This document shows positions 27,607-38,041 of a stretch of 64,000 nucleotides of DNA, piece after piece. Each line of letters opens with the position of its first letter. Position 1 is the first letter of the stretch. Both the position numbers and the translations under genes were made by a program. The DNA is from JASGKO01 sp049840595. Lineage in GTDB: Bacteria > Verrucomicrobiota > Verrucomicrobiia > Chthoniobacterales > Chthoniobacteraceae. The DNA lies in the NCBI GenBank assembly GCA_049840595.1, contig JASGKO010000036.1, positions 62,001 through 126,000 of the forward strand, given 5' to 3'. The notes beneath the pieces were generated by a model, which was not told the DNA's origin, ran no database searches, and saw only the letters and a list, made by a program, of their open reading frames with translations.

Positions 27607-27633
27607 CGCGAATCGCTAACGTGCGCTCCCATC

Positions 27634-28311
27634 ATGTTTGGAACCGACCGGCCATACACGCTTCCCTTCCTTATCTTCATGCTGTTTCTCGCGTTGAGCG
27701 CGCTCATGCAGACGGAACTCGGCGGCTTCGAATCACCGTGGCTTTCCTCGCCGCAGTACTGGATTTTTCCACTGCAAACGATGGTCTGTTCGGGGCTGGT
27801 CATTTTTTACTGGAGGCAGTACCCACTGCGGACGGTTCGGAATCCGGTCATAACCTTATTGATAGCAGTTTTCATTCTCATTCTCTGGATTTCGCCCCAA
27901 TGGCTCTTTCATGCCAAGCCCCGGCTGGATGGCTTTAACCCCACCTTTTTCCCCGAAGGCTCGCCACTTTATTGGTGGACGGTCGTCTTTCGCTTTATCC
28001 GGCTGGTGATTGCCGTTCCCTTCGTGGAGGAGATTTTCTGGCGCGGCTGGCTTCTGCGGTGGCTGATCGATGAGCGGATCGAAGAAGTGCCCTTCGGCCA
28101 GTTCCAATGGAAATCCTTCCTCATCACCTCGATCGCGTTCATGCTGGTCCACCAGCCCGCCGACTGGGCGGCTGCCTTCATTTGCGGCCTGGCCTACAAC
28201 TTTGTCGCCTGCCGGACTCGCAGCCTCGCTTCCTGCATTCTCGCCCACGCCGTCACCAATCTACTCCTCGGCTTCTACATCATGCAGACGAAACAGTGGG
28301 GCTTCTGGTAG
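27634..28311 (+). CDS. CPBP-family intramembrane metalloprotease (exosortase-associated CAAX-protease-like)
   Basis: This is 225 residues with about six to seven hydrophobic helices. Family motifs are in order: EEIFWRGWLLRW (EExxxR), FMLVHQPADW with a His ligand, and CILAHAVTNLLLGFY (HxxxN). These Glu and His residues bind the catalytic metal in CPBP/Abi proteases. In Verrucomicrobiota and Planctomycetota a closely related subfamily is linked to exosortase systems, but no exosortase is seen here. The substrate is unknown. Confidence 0.85.
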   Translation: MFGTDRPYTLPFLIFMLFLALSALMQTELGGFESPWLSSPQYWIFPLQTMVCSGLVIFYWRQYPLRTVRNPVITLLIAVFILILWISPQWLFHAKPRLDGFNPTFFPEGSPLYWWTVVFRFIRLVIAVPFVEEIFWRGWLLRWLIDERIEEVPFGQFQWKSFLITSIAFMLVHQPADWAAAFICGLAYNFVACRTRSLASCILAHAVTNLLLGFYIMQTKQWGFW

Positions 28312-28462
28312 GCAGTCCGGAAAGTTTATCCGCAGAGTTCGCAGAGGCCCGCACCGGCATCGTCATCCAAATGTTGCGGAGCCGGCATTGCCACCACGCG
28401 GCGTGATCTCTATTCGCTCGGGTAACGCTGCCATCGACCATTGGGTGCGCGGCTGATTATCC

Positions 28463-29917
28463 ATGAATCTTGCCGAAGCCACGCCCGCGTCCACCGTATC
28501 CACCACCGCCTCGTCGTCCAGCCCGCGGTTTCCGAAACTGGCCGCGCTCTTTCTCTTCACGCTGCTGATGAATCTGGCCGGGACCTGGATTCTCCCCCTG
28601 GTGGATCGCGACGAGCCATTCTATGCCGAGGTCTCCCGCGAGATGAACCAGCGCGGCGACTATCTCTCGCCCTGCTTCAACGGCAAATTCTGGATGGAAA
28701 AAACTCCCCTGCTTTACTGGGGGCAAAGCCTCGGCGGACGGCTCTTGGGGGACTCCGATTTTACCGCCCGGCTTCCCACCAGTCTCGCCGCTTCCATTAC
28801 GACCCTGCTCGTCTTTGGCTTTTGCACACGCCTTTACGGCACCACCGTGGCCTGGCGGGCGGCGATCAGCTTCTCGCTTTGCCTGGAGATGCTCATGTTT
28901 GGCAAAGCAGGCACGCCCGATACCCTGCTCATGCTCTGCTGCACGGTCACTTTCTGGTCGGGCTGGGAATTACTGCAAAAAGGCGGAGCCAAATGGTGGT
29001 GGCTCTTTTATCTCTCGCTCGCCGGGGCCTTCTATGCCAAGGGGCCGCTGCTGATCCTGCCGATCGGCGCGATCATCCTCTATGCGTATTGGGTCCGGCC
29101 ACCGCGCTTTTTTCACACGATGAAGTTTGCCCTCGGCGGTCTCATGGCCGCCGCAATCATTGCGCTCTGGCTCGTGCCCGAACTGGTGGTGACTCACGGC
29201 GAGTTCTACCGCGTCTTTTTCTACCAGCACGTCTTTGAACGTTTCATCAAGCCCGACCACGGCCACGGCTCATCGAACTGGCTCATGTTTCTGGCCATGC
29301 TGCCGTTCTATTTTCTCGTGGCGTTTCCGGCGTTCTTTCCGTGGTCCATCCATTTTCCGGCGGCCTGGCAGCGCCTCCTTGGACAACGTTCCGATGCCGA
29401 TCGCTATCTCCTCAGCGGCCTGGCGGTGATCTTCGTCTTCTTCACCATCTCAATCACCAAACTCCCCCACTACACGCTGCCTGCTCTGCCGCTGCTAGCC
29501 TGTGCCGTCGCCCCCTCCATCACCACCCGCAGCATCCGCCTGGGAGCAGTCGGCATGGTGGCGCTCAATCTCCTCAGCGCCTCCGTTCTCTTCCCCATCG
29601 CGGAGAAAAGCTCGCCGAATAAAGCGCTCGCCGCCTCGCCCCTGCTACAACCCGGGACCCGGATCGCCGCGGTGGATTACTCCGAGCCCGGTCTCGTCTG
29701 GTACCTGCGGGCCCGCGTCCAGTCCGATCTGAAAAAGCTCAAGCGCTCCGATGTCCCCGGCTTCCTGCAAGAAAGCGGTCCCGCCGCCTGCATTCTCCCC
29801 ACGGAGCAGCTCCCCAAGCTGTCCCTCGATCCAGCCTGGCAGGTAGTTTCCACCCGGGGCTTCGACATCGCCAAAGGCCGCTTCATAAACCTGAGCATGA
29901 TCGTGAACCACCGCTGA
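28463..29917 (+). CDS. ArnT-like GT39 family membrane glycosyltransferase
   Basis: This is 484 residues. The first helix (LAALFLFTLLMNLAGTWIL) is followed by the catalytic-loop motif LVDRDEPFYAEVSREM (family DxDE/DRDEP), then WMEKTPLLYWGQSL and about ten more helices. GT39/PMT-type enzymes transfer sugars from a polyprenyl-phosphate donor in the periplasm, for example to lipid A (ArnT) or proteins. A soluble C-terminal domain starts near residue 370. The PAP2 phosphatase downstream could recycle undecaprenyl pyrophosphate, which suits the pair. Confidence 0.88.
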   Translation: MNLAEATPASTVSTTASSSSPRFPKLAALFLFTLLMNLAGTWILPLVDRDEPFYAEVSREMNQRGDYLSPCFNGKFWMEKTPLLYWGQSLGGRLLGDSDFTARLPTSLAASITTLLVFGFCTRLYGTTVAWRAAISFSLCLEMLMFGKAGTPDTLLMLCCTVTFWSGWELLQKGGAKWWWLFYLSLAGAFYAKGPLLILPIGAIILYAYWVRPPRFFHTMKFALGGLMAAAIIALWLVPELVVTHGEFYRVFFYQHVFERFIKPDHGHGSSNWLMFLAMLPFYFLVAFPAFFPWSIHFPAAWQRLLGQRSDADRYLLSGLAVIFVFFTISITKLPHYTLPALPLLACAVAPSITTRSIRLGAVGMVALNLLSASVLFPIAEKSSPNKALAASPLLQPGTRIAAVDYSEPGLVWYLRARVQSDLKKLKRSDVPGFLQESGPAACILPTEQLPKLSLDPAWQVVSTRGFDIAKGRFINLSMIVNHR

Positions 29918-30002
29918 GCGGCTGCGCTCCGCAATCGTGTCATCCAATTGAGTCCTGAACGTAACGTGAGCCATCTCGGGGACTCATGATAAAAAATCCG
30001 TA

Positions 30003-30764
30003 ATGAAACCACTCGGGATCATCCGCACGCTTCCCAACTGCCGGTTCTCACGCCTCCCGCTGGCACTTCGACTGATCGTCCTCGCCCTCCTCATTACGAT
30101 TGGCTGCGTTTCCTTCCACTTCGATCATCAGGTTGCCACGCTGCTCGCGGTCAAGAAGACGCATTTCTGCTCCGCGCTTGCCCTTTTGCTCAATCACGTC
30201 GGAGACTGGCCCTGCCTCGCCGGGCTTGGTTTCGTGGTCTTTCTCGCCGCCCTCGCCAGCCGCAATCAATGGCTCGTCCGCGTGCTCTTCGCCATGTTGC
30301 TGGCTTCGATTGTCGCTGGCGTCATGGTCAACGGAGTGCGTGCTTTTTCCGGTCGCTCCCGCCCAAGCACCAAGGTGGAGGATCAATTCTACGGGATTGT
30401 GAAGGACGGCAAGTGGCTGGTCACCAACAACCAATATAACTCGTTCCCCTCCGCCCATACTGCGACCGCCATCGCCTTCATGGGGGTGCTGCTTTTCGCA
30501 AGCTGGCGGTTCGGTCTGGCGGCGATTGGCTTTGCGCTCGCAGTCGCCTGGGCTCGGATTTACAGCGGCTCACACCATTTTTCGGATGTCACGGTCTCCA
30601 TCGTCATGGGACTCATCACCGCCCGTTGGTCATGGCTGCTGGTGAGGGGCAATCCCGTGATCGTTTCCCGCCTGCTCGACTGGCGCGATCGGGCGTTCGA
30701 TTCCCTGTCCCGCACCGGCCTCGCCACCTTCCGGCGAAATCTTCCCGTCGCTCCTGCCGAATAG
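30003..30764 (+). CDS. PAP2 family membrane phosphatase
   Basis: This is 253 residues with an N-terminal TM helix (LIVLALLITIGCVSF) and four more. The three PAP2 motifs are present: RAFSGRSRPSTKV (KxxxxxxRP-like), FPSAHTATAIAF (PSGH-like) and ARIYSGSHHFSDV (SRxxxxxHxxxD-like). The Arg, two His residues and Asp form the active site. The likely substrate is a lipid phosphate, such as undecaprenyl pyrophosphate or phosphatidic acid. It lies 85 bases after the GT39 gene. Confidence 0.88.
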   Translation: MKPLGIIRTLPNCRFSRLPLALRLIVLALLITIGCVSFHFDHQVATLLAVKKTHFCSALALLLNHVGDWPCLAGLGFVVFLAALASRNQWLVRVLFAMLLASIVAGVMVNGVRAFSGRSRPSTKVEDQFYGIVKDGKWLVTNNQYNSFPSAHTATAIAFMGVLLFASWRFGLAAIGFALAVAWARIYSGSHHFSDVTVSIVMGLITARWSWLLVRGNPVIVSRLLDWRDRAFDSLSRTGLATFRRNLPVAPAE

Positions 30765-30874
30765 GCGTTTTTTAAGAGGCCCCACCAGTCCTATAAGCCC
30801 CTCCCCCACTCTTGCGGCAGCGGTTGCTTTAAAGTTTTTTCCCATCTGGCATCAAACCCGCTGCTTCTACAGGC

Positions 30875-31054
30875 ATGTGGCAGATGACATTTTCTCATAA
30901 GGTGATCCTCATATTGGTGGCTGCTGCCTGCACGGCAGGGCTCATCGAGTTTTACCGCAACATGATCCAGGGAGCCGATGACGCTCTCAATGGGGCTTAT
31001 CGCGCCCATACCGGATCATCGGTACCCGTCATGCCCGCCCAGGTTCATAACTGA
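30875..31054 (+). CDS. Small putative single-pass membrane protein
   Basis: This is a 59-residue frame that opens MWQMTFSHKV then a TM helix (VILILVAAACTAGLIEFY) and a polar tail. It starts at the ATG at 30875, and its stop overlaps the LysR stop by 10 bases on the opposite strand. A sigma-54-like element (TGGCATCAAACCCGCT) sits about 25 bases upstream. No family is recognised. The clear helix, start and intergenic placement support it modestly. Confidence 0.45.
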   Translation: MWQMTFSHKVILILVAAACTAGLIEFYRNMIQGADDALNGAYRAHTGSSVPVMPAQVHN

Positions 31055-31938
31055 GTTCCCTGGAAAGCGACCTTCGTGCGCTCCAGGAAGGTGGAGAGCA
31101 ACGGCGAGGTATTTTTGCGGTTCCATGCGACCATGGTCTGCACCTTGGGCATGCCTCCCGGGAGCGGACGAAACAGGAGCCCCGGTCGCTTGATGTCCGA
31201 CAGCGTCTGCGTCGCCGGGGAAATGGCCAGCCCCGCCGAGACCATCCACATGATGGTCTGCACATCGCTGGCATACTGGCGAATCACCGGTCGTGCCCCG
31301 GCTTCCGCGCATTTTGCCAGAAAGCGGTCGTAATAACCGTGCTGCATATGCGGGCTCACGACCACCAGTGCTTCGCCGTCAAAATCCTGCCACCGGATCG
31401 CTTTGGCGCGCGCCAGCTTATGCCCGGCATAGACCGCGAGCGCCATCGGGGCCTCTTCCAGAAACAGCGATTTCAAATCGGGATGATCCACCGGCGGGCG
31501 CAGAAAGGCCACATCCAGTTGATCGTTCAGCAACCCCTCCACCTGTGCGCGCGAGGGCATTTCATTCAGGAAGAGGTCCACCTCGGGCAGTTCCGCCCGG
31601 TAGCGCCGTAAGAGCGCCGCGAGGCGGGTCGTCGCCGCTGGCGCAATGACCCCGATCCGCAGCGTCCCGACCAGCCCGTGCCGGGCTCGATAAGCCTGAT
31701 CCTGTGCCCGGCGCGCTGCGGCCAAGACATTGCGGGCCTCCACGAGGAAGACGGTTCCCTCGGGCGTAAGATGCACCGAGCGGCTGTTCCGGTTCAAAAG
31801 CTGGATTCCCAGCTCCTCCTCCAGGGCTTTGATTTGGACGCTCAACGCCGGCTGGGCGATATTCAGCCGACGGGCTGCCCGGTTGTAACTCATCTCCTCC
31901 GCAATGGTCACAAAGCTGCGCAGATGACGGATTTCCAT
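31045..31938 (-). CDS. LysR-family transcriptional regulator
   Basis: This is 297 residues. The N-terminal winged helix is MEIRHLRSFVTIAEEMSYNR then AARRLNIAQPALSVQIKALE, typical of LysR. The periplasmic-binding-protein-like effector domain starts at about residue 90 (TLRIGVIAPAATTRLAALL). It is divergent from the RND pump operon, the usual place for a LysR gene that controls it. The ligand is unknown. The intervening 150 bases carry repeats (see 31953-31999). Confidence 0.93.
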   Translation of the reverse strand: MEIRHLRSFVTIAEEMSYNRAARRLNIAQPALSVQIKALEEELGIQLLNRNSRSVHLTPEGTVFLVEARNVLAAARRAQDQAYRARHGLVGTLRIGVIAPAATTRLAALLRRYRAELPEVDLFLNEMPSRAQVEGLLNDQLDVAFLRPPVDHPDLKSLFLEEAPMALAVYAGHKLARAKAIRWQDFDGEALVVVSPHMQHGYYDRFLAKCAEAGARPVIRQYASDVQTIMWMVSAGLAISPATQTLSDIKRPGLLFRPLPGGMPKVQTMVAWNRKNTSPLLSTFLERTKVAFQGTQL

Positions 31939-31952
31939 AAACTTTTCAATAA

Positions 31953-31999
31953 TTTATCGTTATCGCTGGAGAAGGAAATTGTTATTTTCCTTTATCGCT
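31953..31999. promoter_or_regulatory. Candidate LysR operator in the divergent lysR / RND intergenic region
   Basis: Two direct copies of TTATCGCT start at 31960 and 31992, 32 bases apart (about three helical turns). A related TTATCGT at 31954-31960 lies next to the first. AT-rich sequence in between fits overlapping divergent promoters. This is a good place for a LysR tetramer, but the motif is inferred only from spacing and position. Confidence 0.4.
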
Positions 32000-32090
32000 C
32001 AGCAGCGTGAACTTTGGTTACCAAATTCATCTGCGAACTGACGCGCGACCGTCTCCCCGGCGCGACGTTTGATTTGATGAGACAATCAAT

Positions 32091-35000
32091 ATGTGGATCG
32101 TCCATCTTGCTTTACGAAGACCCTACACGTTCATCGTAGCCGCCATTCTGCTGCTGCTCATGACCCCGCTGGTGCTGATCAAGACGCCCACGGATATTTT
32201 CCCCAATATCAACATCCCGGTCATCAGCGTCGTCTGGCAGTACTCGGGCCTGAGCGCGCAGGATATCGAAAAGCGGCTGGTTTACGTCCACGAACGCGTG
32301 CTTACCACCACCGTCAACGACATCGAACACATCGAATCCACCTCGCTGGATGGCGTCGGAGTCATCAAGATTTTCTTCCAGCCCAGTGCCAGTGTTGATG
32401 CCGCCACTGCGCAGGTCACGGCGGTTTCCCAGACCATCTTGAAGCAGATGCCCCCCGGCACCACCCCGCCGCTGATCATCCGCTATAACGCTTCGAACGT
32501 GCCGATCATGCAGTACGGCCTGAGCAGCAACAGCATGTCGGAACAGGAAATCTTCGACCAGGCGATGAATACCATGCGCGTGGCGCTGGTCACCGTCCCC
32601 GGGGTGGCGATTCCCTATCCTTACGGCGGCAAGTCCCGCCAGATCAACGTGGACCTCAACATGCCCGCGCTCCAGGCCCATGGCCTCACGCCCACGGATT
32701 TGATCAACGCCATCAGCGCGCAAAACCTCATCCTGCCCTCCGGCACGGCCAAGATTGGCAGCACCGTTTATGACGTGGATTTGAACGGCAGCGCCGCAAC
32801 CATCCAGGAGCTCAACGATCTCCCGATCAAGGCGGTGAATGGCACCGTGATTTATGTGCATGATGTGGCCTTCGTGCACGACGGTTACGCGCCGCAGCAA
32901 AACGTCGTGCGGCAGAACGGCCAGCGCGGCGTGCTCGTCACCGTCTTCAAGAGCGGCAACGCCTCCACGCTCGATGTGGTCTCCGGCGTGAAGGCCGCGA
33001 TGCCCAACGTGCTCGCCACCGTGCCCAAGGCTCTGAACGTGCGCTCACTCGTGGACCAGTCCATCTTCGTGCGTGCCGCCATCAACGGCGTGGTGCGGGA
33101 AGGCGCGATCGCCGCCGCGCTCACCGCGATGATGATCCTGCTCTTCCTCGGCAGCTGGCGCAGTACCCTCATCATTGCCATTTCCATCCCGCTTTCCGTG
33201 CTCGCTTCCATCGCCGCCCTCAGTGCGCTGGGGGAGACGATCAATCTCATGACCCTGGGTGGCCTCGCGCTGGCCGTGGGCATTCTTGTGGACGATGCGA
33301 CGGTGACGATCGAAAACATCGAGCGGCACCTCAAGCACGATGCGGAGGCTGGAGGAAGGCATCCTCACCGGCGCGGGCGAAATCGCCCTCCCGGCCCTTG
33401 TCTCCACGCTCTGTATTTGCATCGTGTTTGTGCCGATGTTCTTCCTCTCGGGCGTGGCGAAATATCTCTTCGTGCCGCTCGCGGAGGCGGTGGTCTTCGC
33501 GATGCTCGCCAGCTACGTCCTCAGCCGCACGCTGGTTCCCACGCTGGTGATGTATTTGCTGCGCTCGGTGCACGGCAAGGAGCATAATCCCGCGAATTCG
33601 AAAAATGTCTTCGTTCGCTTTCAACGCGGCTTTGAAGAGCGGTTTGAACGCTTCCGCTACCGCTACGCGGGCATCCTGCGCGGCTGCCTCCACCATCGCG
33701 GCCTCGTCTGCCTGGCGGCCATCGTCTTTTTCGCGGCGACAACGCTTCTCATCCGCTTCCTCGGCCAGGACTTCTTCCCGAGTGTGGATGCCGGCCAGAT
33801 CGCCCTGCATTTCCGGGGCAAATCCGGCACCCGCATTGAGGAAACCGCCAGGCTGGCCGATTACATCGACGCGGAAATCAAGAAGATCATCCCGCCCGAA
33901 GACCTCGGCGAAATCGTGGACAATCTCGGCGTCCCGATCAGCGGCATCAATCTCAGCTATTCCAATACCGGCGTCATCGGACCGGCGGATGGCGACATCC
34001 TCGTCTCGCTGAAGGAAGGTCACAAGCGCTCCACCCCGTCCTACGTGCGCGAGTTGCGCCTCGCCCTGGCGCGGGACTTCCCCGGCACCCTCTTCTATTT
34101 CCTGCCTGCGGATATCGTGAGCCAGACGCTGAACTTCGGCCTGCCGGCGCCGCTCGACATTCAAATCTCGGGACGGGACGTAAAGTCCAACCGCGCCATC
34201 GCCGCCACGCTCGCCAGCGAAATCCAAAAGGTCCCCGGGGCCGTGGATATCCGCGTCCAGCAACCCGCGGATGAACCGCGCCTGAGCTTTGCCATCGACC
34301 GCACCAAGGCCGCGGAATTGAACCTCAGCACCCGGGATGTAGCCAACAACGTGCTGCTGACCCTGAGCGGCAACGGCGTGGTCCAGCCCGCCTTCTACCT
34401 CGATCCCAATACAGGCGTGAGCTACAATATTTCCACCACGGCGCCGGAGCGCGATATCTTCTCCCTCCAGTCGTTGCAGAATATTGCGATCGGCCAGCCC
34501 ATTACGCTTTCGGCCGACCAACCCGGGGCCCAAGCCGGCCAGCTCCTGCAAAATGTGGTCTCGTTCCAGCGCACGATGGGACCGACGGTGGTCTCCCATT
34601 TCAACGTGCTGCCGGTGATTGATATTTACGGCAGCGTGAGCGGTCGCGATCTCGGTGGCGTGATGCAGGATATCCAACCCCTGATCGACAAGACGAAGCA
34701 ATCCCTGCCCCGCGGCAGCTTCCTCACCACCCGTGGACAGGTGCTCACGATGCAAAGTTCCTTCCTCGGCCTCGGCCTCGGCCTCGTCTGCGCCATCGCG
34801 CTGGTTTACCTTCTCCTGGTGGTCAACTTCCAGAGCTGGACCGATCCGTTCATCATCATCACTGCGCTCCCCGGCGCATTGAGCGGGGTGATCTGGATGC
34901 TCTTCACCACGCAGACCACGCTCAGCGTGCCTTCGCTGATGGGTGCGATCATGTGCCTGGGCGTCGCCACGGCCAATAGCGTGCTCCTCGTTTCCTTCGC

Positions 35001-35307
35001 CCGCAGCTCCATGGAAGGCGGCAAGGACGCCGTGAATGCCGCGCTCGATGCCGGTGCCACCCGCCTGCGCCCGGTGCTCATGACCGCCCTCGCGATGATC
35101 ATCGGCATGGTGCCAATGGCGCTCGGCCTGGGGGAAGGTGGCGAACAAAATGCCCCGCTCGGTCGCGCCGTCATCGGTGGCCTGATCATTGCCACTGCGA
35201 CCACTCTCTTCTTCGTCCCGGTGGTCTTCGCCAGCATCCATAGCCACCTGCGTCGCCGGACCCAAAAACACGCTCTGGCGCACCAGCCCCATTCCGCTAC
35301 CGCCTAG
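32091..35307 (+). CDS. RND family efflux transporter, HAE1/AcrB-type inner-membrane pump (one frameshift)
   Basis: This is 1,071 residues after correction. The N-terminus has the TM1 and porter pattern (LRRPYTFIVAAILLLLM, PTDIFPNINIPVISVVWQYSG). The central TM block holds the RND proton-relay region (GGLALAVGILVDDATVTIENIERHL). The C-terminal half has FLGQDFFPSVDAGQIALHFR and MGAIMCLGVATANSVLLVSFAR, then TALAMIIGMVPMALGLGEGGE. The frame changes near 33347: an extra G in GAGGCTGG (should be GAGCTGG) restores DAELEEGILTGAGEIALPALVST. With the adaptor next to it, it forms a tripartite export pump that needs an outer-membrane channel encoded elsewhere. Confidence 0.94.
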
Positions 35308-35327
35308 ACAAAATCTTCACGCCTATT

Positions 35328-36552
35328 ATGAGTAATCCGACCGTGAGCGAAGAACCACCGCCTAAAACCAGTTCCGAGCTGTCCCAGCAACCGCAGATGC
35401 CCCGCCGCGCTGGCGTCATGAAATTCATCGCCATCTTCTGCGTGGTCATCCTCGTGGCCCTCGTCATGGGCTTCGCGCCCCGCTGGTTCGCCCGCTCGGC
35501 TGTGGAGGAGCAAACGAACGCCCTCTCCGAGCCGACCGTCAACGTCCTGAAACCACAGACCAGCACGACCGAGAGCGAACTCGTTCTCCCCGCCGATCTG
35601 CGCCCCTACATGGAAGCGCCTATCTACGCCCGCATCAATGGCTACCTGAAACGCTGGGTCGTCGATATCGGCACGCAAGTCAAAGCGGGTGACCTCCTGG
35701 CGGAAATCGACGCGCCCGAGGTGGACCAGCAAGCTCGACAGCTCCCGCGCCAAGCTTTCCCAGGCCCAGGCCGCGCTCCAGCTCGCCGAGGTGACCGCCA
35801 AGCGCTACCAGACCCTGCGCAATGCGCAGGCCGTCTCGCAACAGGACGCCGATGAAAAGAACGCCGACCGCGATGCCGACCAGGCAGCCGTAAACTCCGC
35901 CGCCGCCGATGTGCGGCAGTTGGAAAAAACCCAGGGCTTCGAAAAAGTGATCGCGCCTTTCGACGGCACGATCAGCCAGCGTAATGTGGATGTCGGCGCA
36001 CTCATCCAGACTGGCGGCACCACCCCGCTTTTCCGCATGGTGCAGGCCAGCAAACTGCGCGTTTACATCCAAGTGCCGCAGGACTCCGCCCGGAGTGTAA
36101 AAGTCGGCGACACCGGCGACGTAACCCTGCAGGAAATGCCCGGTCGCACTTTTCCGGCCCAGGTGACCCGCACGGCGGATAACATCGACGTCGCCACCCG
36201 CACCCTGCTCGTGGAATTGCAGCTCGACAATCCCCAGGGCGAAATCCTCGCCGGCAGTCACGCGCAGTTGAAGATCAAGCTTCCCAGTGCCGCGCCGCGG
36301 ATGGTCCTGCCCGCCAACACCCTGCTCTTCCGGGCCGAAGGCCCGCAGGTGGGCATCGTGGATGCCGACAACAAGGTGCAGTTGCGCTCGGTGAAAATCG
36401 GTCGCGACCTGGGCAAGACCCTGGAGATTCTCAGCGGCATCGAGCCAAACGATCGTGTCATCGCCGCCCCACCGGATTCGCTAACCACTGGCATCACTGT
36501 GCGCGTCGCTCAAGCACCGCAGGCCGAGACCGGCAAGCCCCAACCCAAGTAA
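35328..36552 (+). CDS. RND periplasmic adaptor (HlyD/AcrA family; one frameshift)
   Basis: This is 407 residues after correction. There is one N-terminal TM helix (FIAIFCVVILVALVMGFAP). A lipoyl/biotinyl half (VNVLKPQTST ... LVLPADLRPYMEAPIYARINGYLKRWVVDIGTQVKAGDLLAEIDAPEVD) precedes a long hairpin (SSRAKLSQAQAALQLAEVTAKRYQTLRNAQAVSQQ) and a beta-barrel (FDGTISQRNVDVGALIQTGG). The frame breaks near 35731, where one extra A in CAAGCTC (should be CAGCTC) gives VDQQLDSSRAKL. It starts 20 bases after the RND gene. Adaptors bridge the pump to an outer-membrane channel. Confidence 0.92.
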
Positions 36553-36559
36553 ATCCAGC

Positions 36560-38041
36560 TCACGCGCCCCAGCGGGCTCGCGATTCACGAATCAAATCCG
36601 CATAGGCCACCGAGGGCTGGTCGCCCATGTGGTCGGTAATGAGGCGGTCGGTACTCCGGGCATAATCAACCGCAAACAGGCCGAAGCGGGGGGTGTAACT
36701 GCCCCATTCGTAGTTGTCGAAAAGCGACCAGTGCAGGTAGCCGATCAACGGCACCTTCTTGTTCCGCATGCGCTCGATTTCGTGCAGGTGCAGTTTCAGA
36801 AAGCGTGATCTCGTCATTTTATCCCGCCGCCGGGTGGCGCTGTTGTCGGCTTTGCGGCGGAGCGCCATCCCGTTCTCCGCGATCAGCACCGGGCGTTGAT
36901 AATTCTCCGCGTAGTGCTGGCAGAAGAAGTGCAGCCCGCGCGGGAGCACCCGCCAGTCCCACCACTTGCTCGTGATGGAATTGAGCAGCCACTCGCGGGT
37001 GGATTTGTTTTTGAATTCGTGGTCCCACCATACCGGAAGACGAAACGCGTGCGCGGCGAAGGGATCGTAGTAATCGAGTCCCACGTAATCAAAGTTTCGT
37101 GGGCGTGGTGAGGAGTAGAGCGTATCGAGCAACGTGCCGAACGACTCCGGTTTGAAAGCCCGTGCTCCGAACCAGTTGCTCACCCGTTTCATCATCGCGC
37201 CGAAGTAGTAGGGCAAGTCTTTGTGCAGCGGTATGTGCGCCGCCGCGAAGGCATTGGAAAACGCATCGTCGCACGCGTGGATGTACTCGCGCAGGGCCTT
37301 GCGTTCGATTCCCCGCTCCACTGCGCTCATCAGGTCCAGCAGCACCTTGTCCGACCAGTAGAGATCGCTGCAGTAGTTGTTGAAGGTCACCTGCGGCGCG
37401 GCCAGTTGCTCGCGCCCGTAGAAATCGTGGATCGTGTTGTAGGCCAGCAAATGCGCCTTGAGCAGATGATTGTAGGCCTGCGTGCAATTCGTAAATCCCG
37501 AGTGTCCCTTCGCCGGAAATTGCCGCCCCAGGTACGTATTGAGCACCAGCATGTTGGGCTCGTTGATCGTGATGAACCACTGCAGCGGCCGGGTCAGCTG
37601 CGGCGTCAGCTTTTCCAGGGTGCGCCGGACGTGTTGCTCGAAAAGGGCCGAGGTCTCCCCATTCAGCCACGCATCCGGGCCCAGCCAGGCCGGGTGGGTG
37701 AAGTGATGGAGCGTCACCACCGGCTCCATGCCGCGCGCCCGGCAGTCGTTCAGAATCGCCGCATAGTGCGCCAGCGCCCGGTCATCGAATTCGCCCCGCT
37801 GTGGCTCCAGCCGGGTCCAGTCCAGGCCGAGCCGAAACGCATTGAGCCCCATTTTCTGACACTGCTCAAAATCCTCACCGTAGCGGCTCCAGAATTCCAC
37901 TGCCTTGCCGGTCCTGGCGACATCGCCCTTGTCCTCGGCATTCGCCCAGTTGGTGCGCGGCTGTCCCGGCCCATTGTATCCCCCCTCGGCCTGATACGCG
38001 GATGTGGCCACCCCCCATAAAAATGGCGGGGTCTCAGACAT
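36560..38041 (-). CDS. Glycoside hydrolase family 1 protein
   Basis: This is 493 residues with a (beta/alpha)8 GH1 fold. The start MSETPPFLWGVATSAYQAEGG is family-typical, and the ATG at 38041 is used because FLWGVATSAYQ must be near the N-terminus. The acid/base Glu is in FITINEPNMLVLNTY and the nucleophile Glu in PVLIAENGMALRR. WSLFDNYEWGSYTPRFGLFAVDY is the conserved end. Its first codon overlaps the end of the upstream MGDG-synthase-like glycosyltransferase by 8 bases. Common activity is beta-glucosidase or beta-galactosidase. A transglycosylase role on glycolipids is possible (see findings). Confidence 0.9.
   Translation of the reverse strand: MSETPPFLWGVATSAYQAEGGYNGPGQPRTNWANAEDKGDVARTGKAVEFWSRYGEDFEQCQKMGLNAFRLGLDWTRLEPQRGEFDDRALAHYAAILNDCRARGMEPVVTLHHFTHPAWLGPDAWLNGETSALFEQHVRRTLEKLTPQLTRPLQWFITINEPNMLVLNTYLGRQFPAKGHSGFTNCTQAYNHLLKAHLLAYNTIHDFYGREQLAAPQVTFNNYCSDLYWSDKVLLDLMSAVERGIERKALREYIHACDDAFSNAFAAAHIPLHKDLPYYFGAMMKRVSNWFGARAFKPESFGTLLDTLYSSPRPRNFDYVGLDYYDPFAAHAFRLPVWWDHEFKNKSTREWLLNSITSKWWDWRVLPRGLHFFCQHYAENYQRPVLIAENGMALRRKADNSATRRRDKMTRSRFLKLHLHEIERMRNKKVPLIGYLHWSLFDNYEWGSYTPRFGLFAVDYARSTDRLITDHMGDQPSVAYADLIRESRARWGA

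Noticed and set aside
28312..28462. CCGCAGAGTTCGCAGAGG in the gap as another repeat family
   Set aside because: It occurs once in the window, so a repeat cannot be supported from this sequence alone.
33331..35292. 653-codon open frame antisense to the RND pump
   Set aside because: It mirrors a GC-rich conserved gene and contains no family motif. Its composition is His/Arg/Glu-rich as expected for an antisense shadow.
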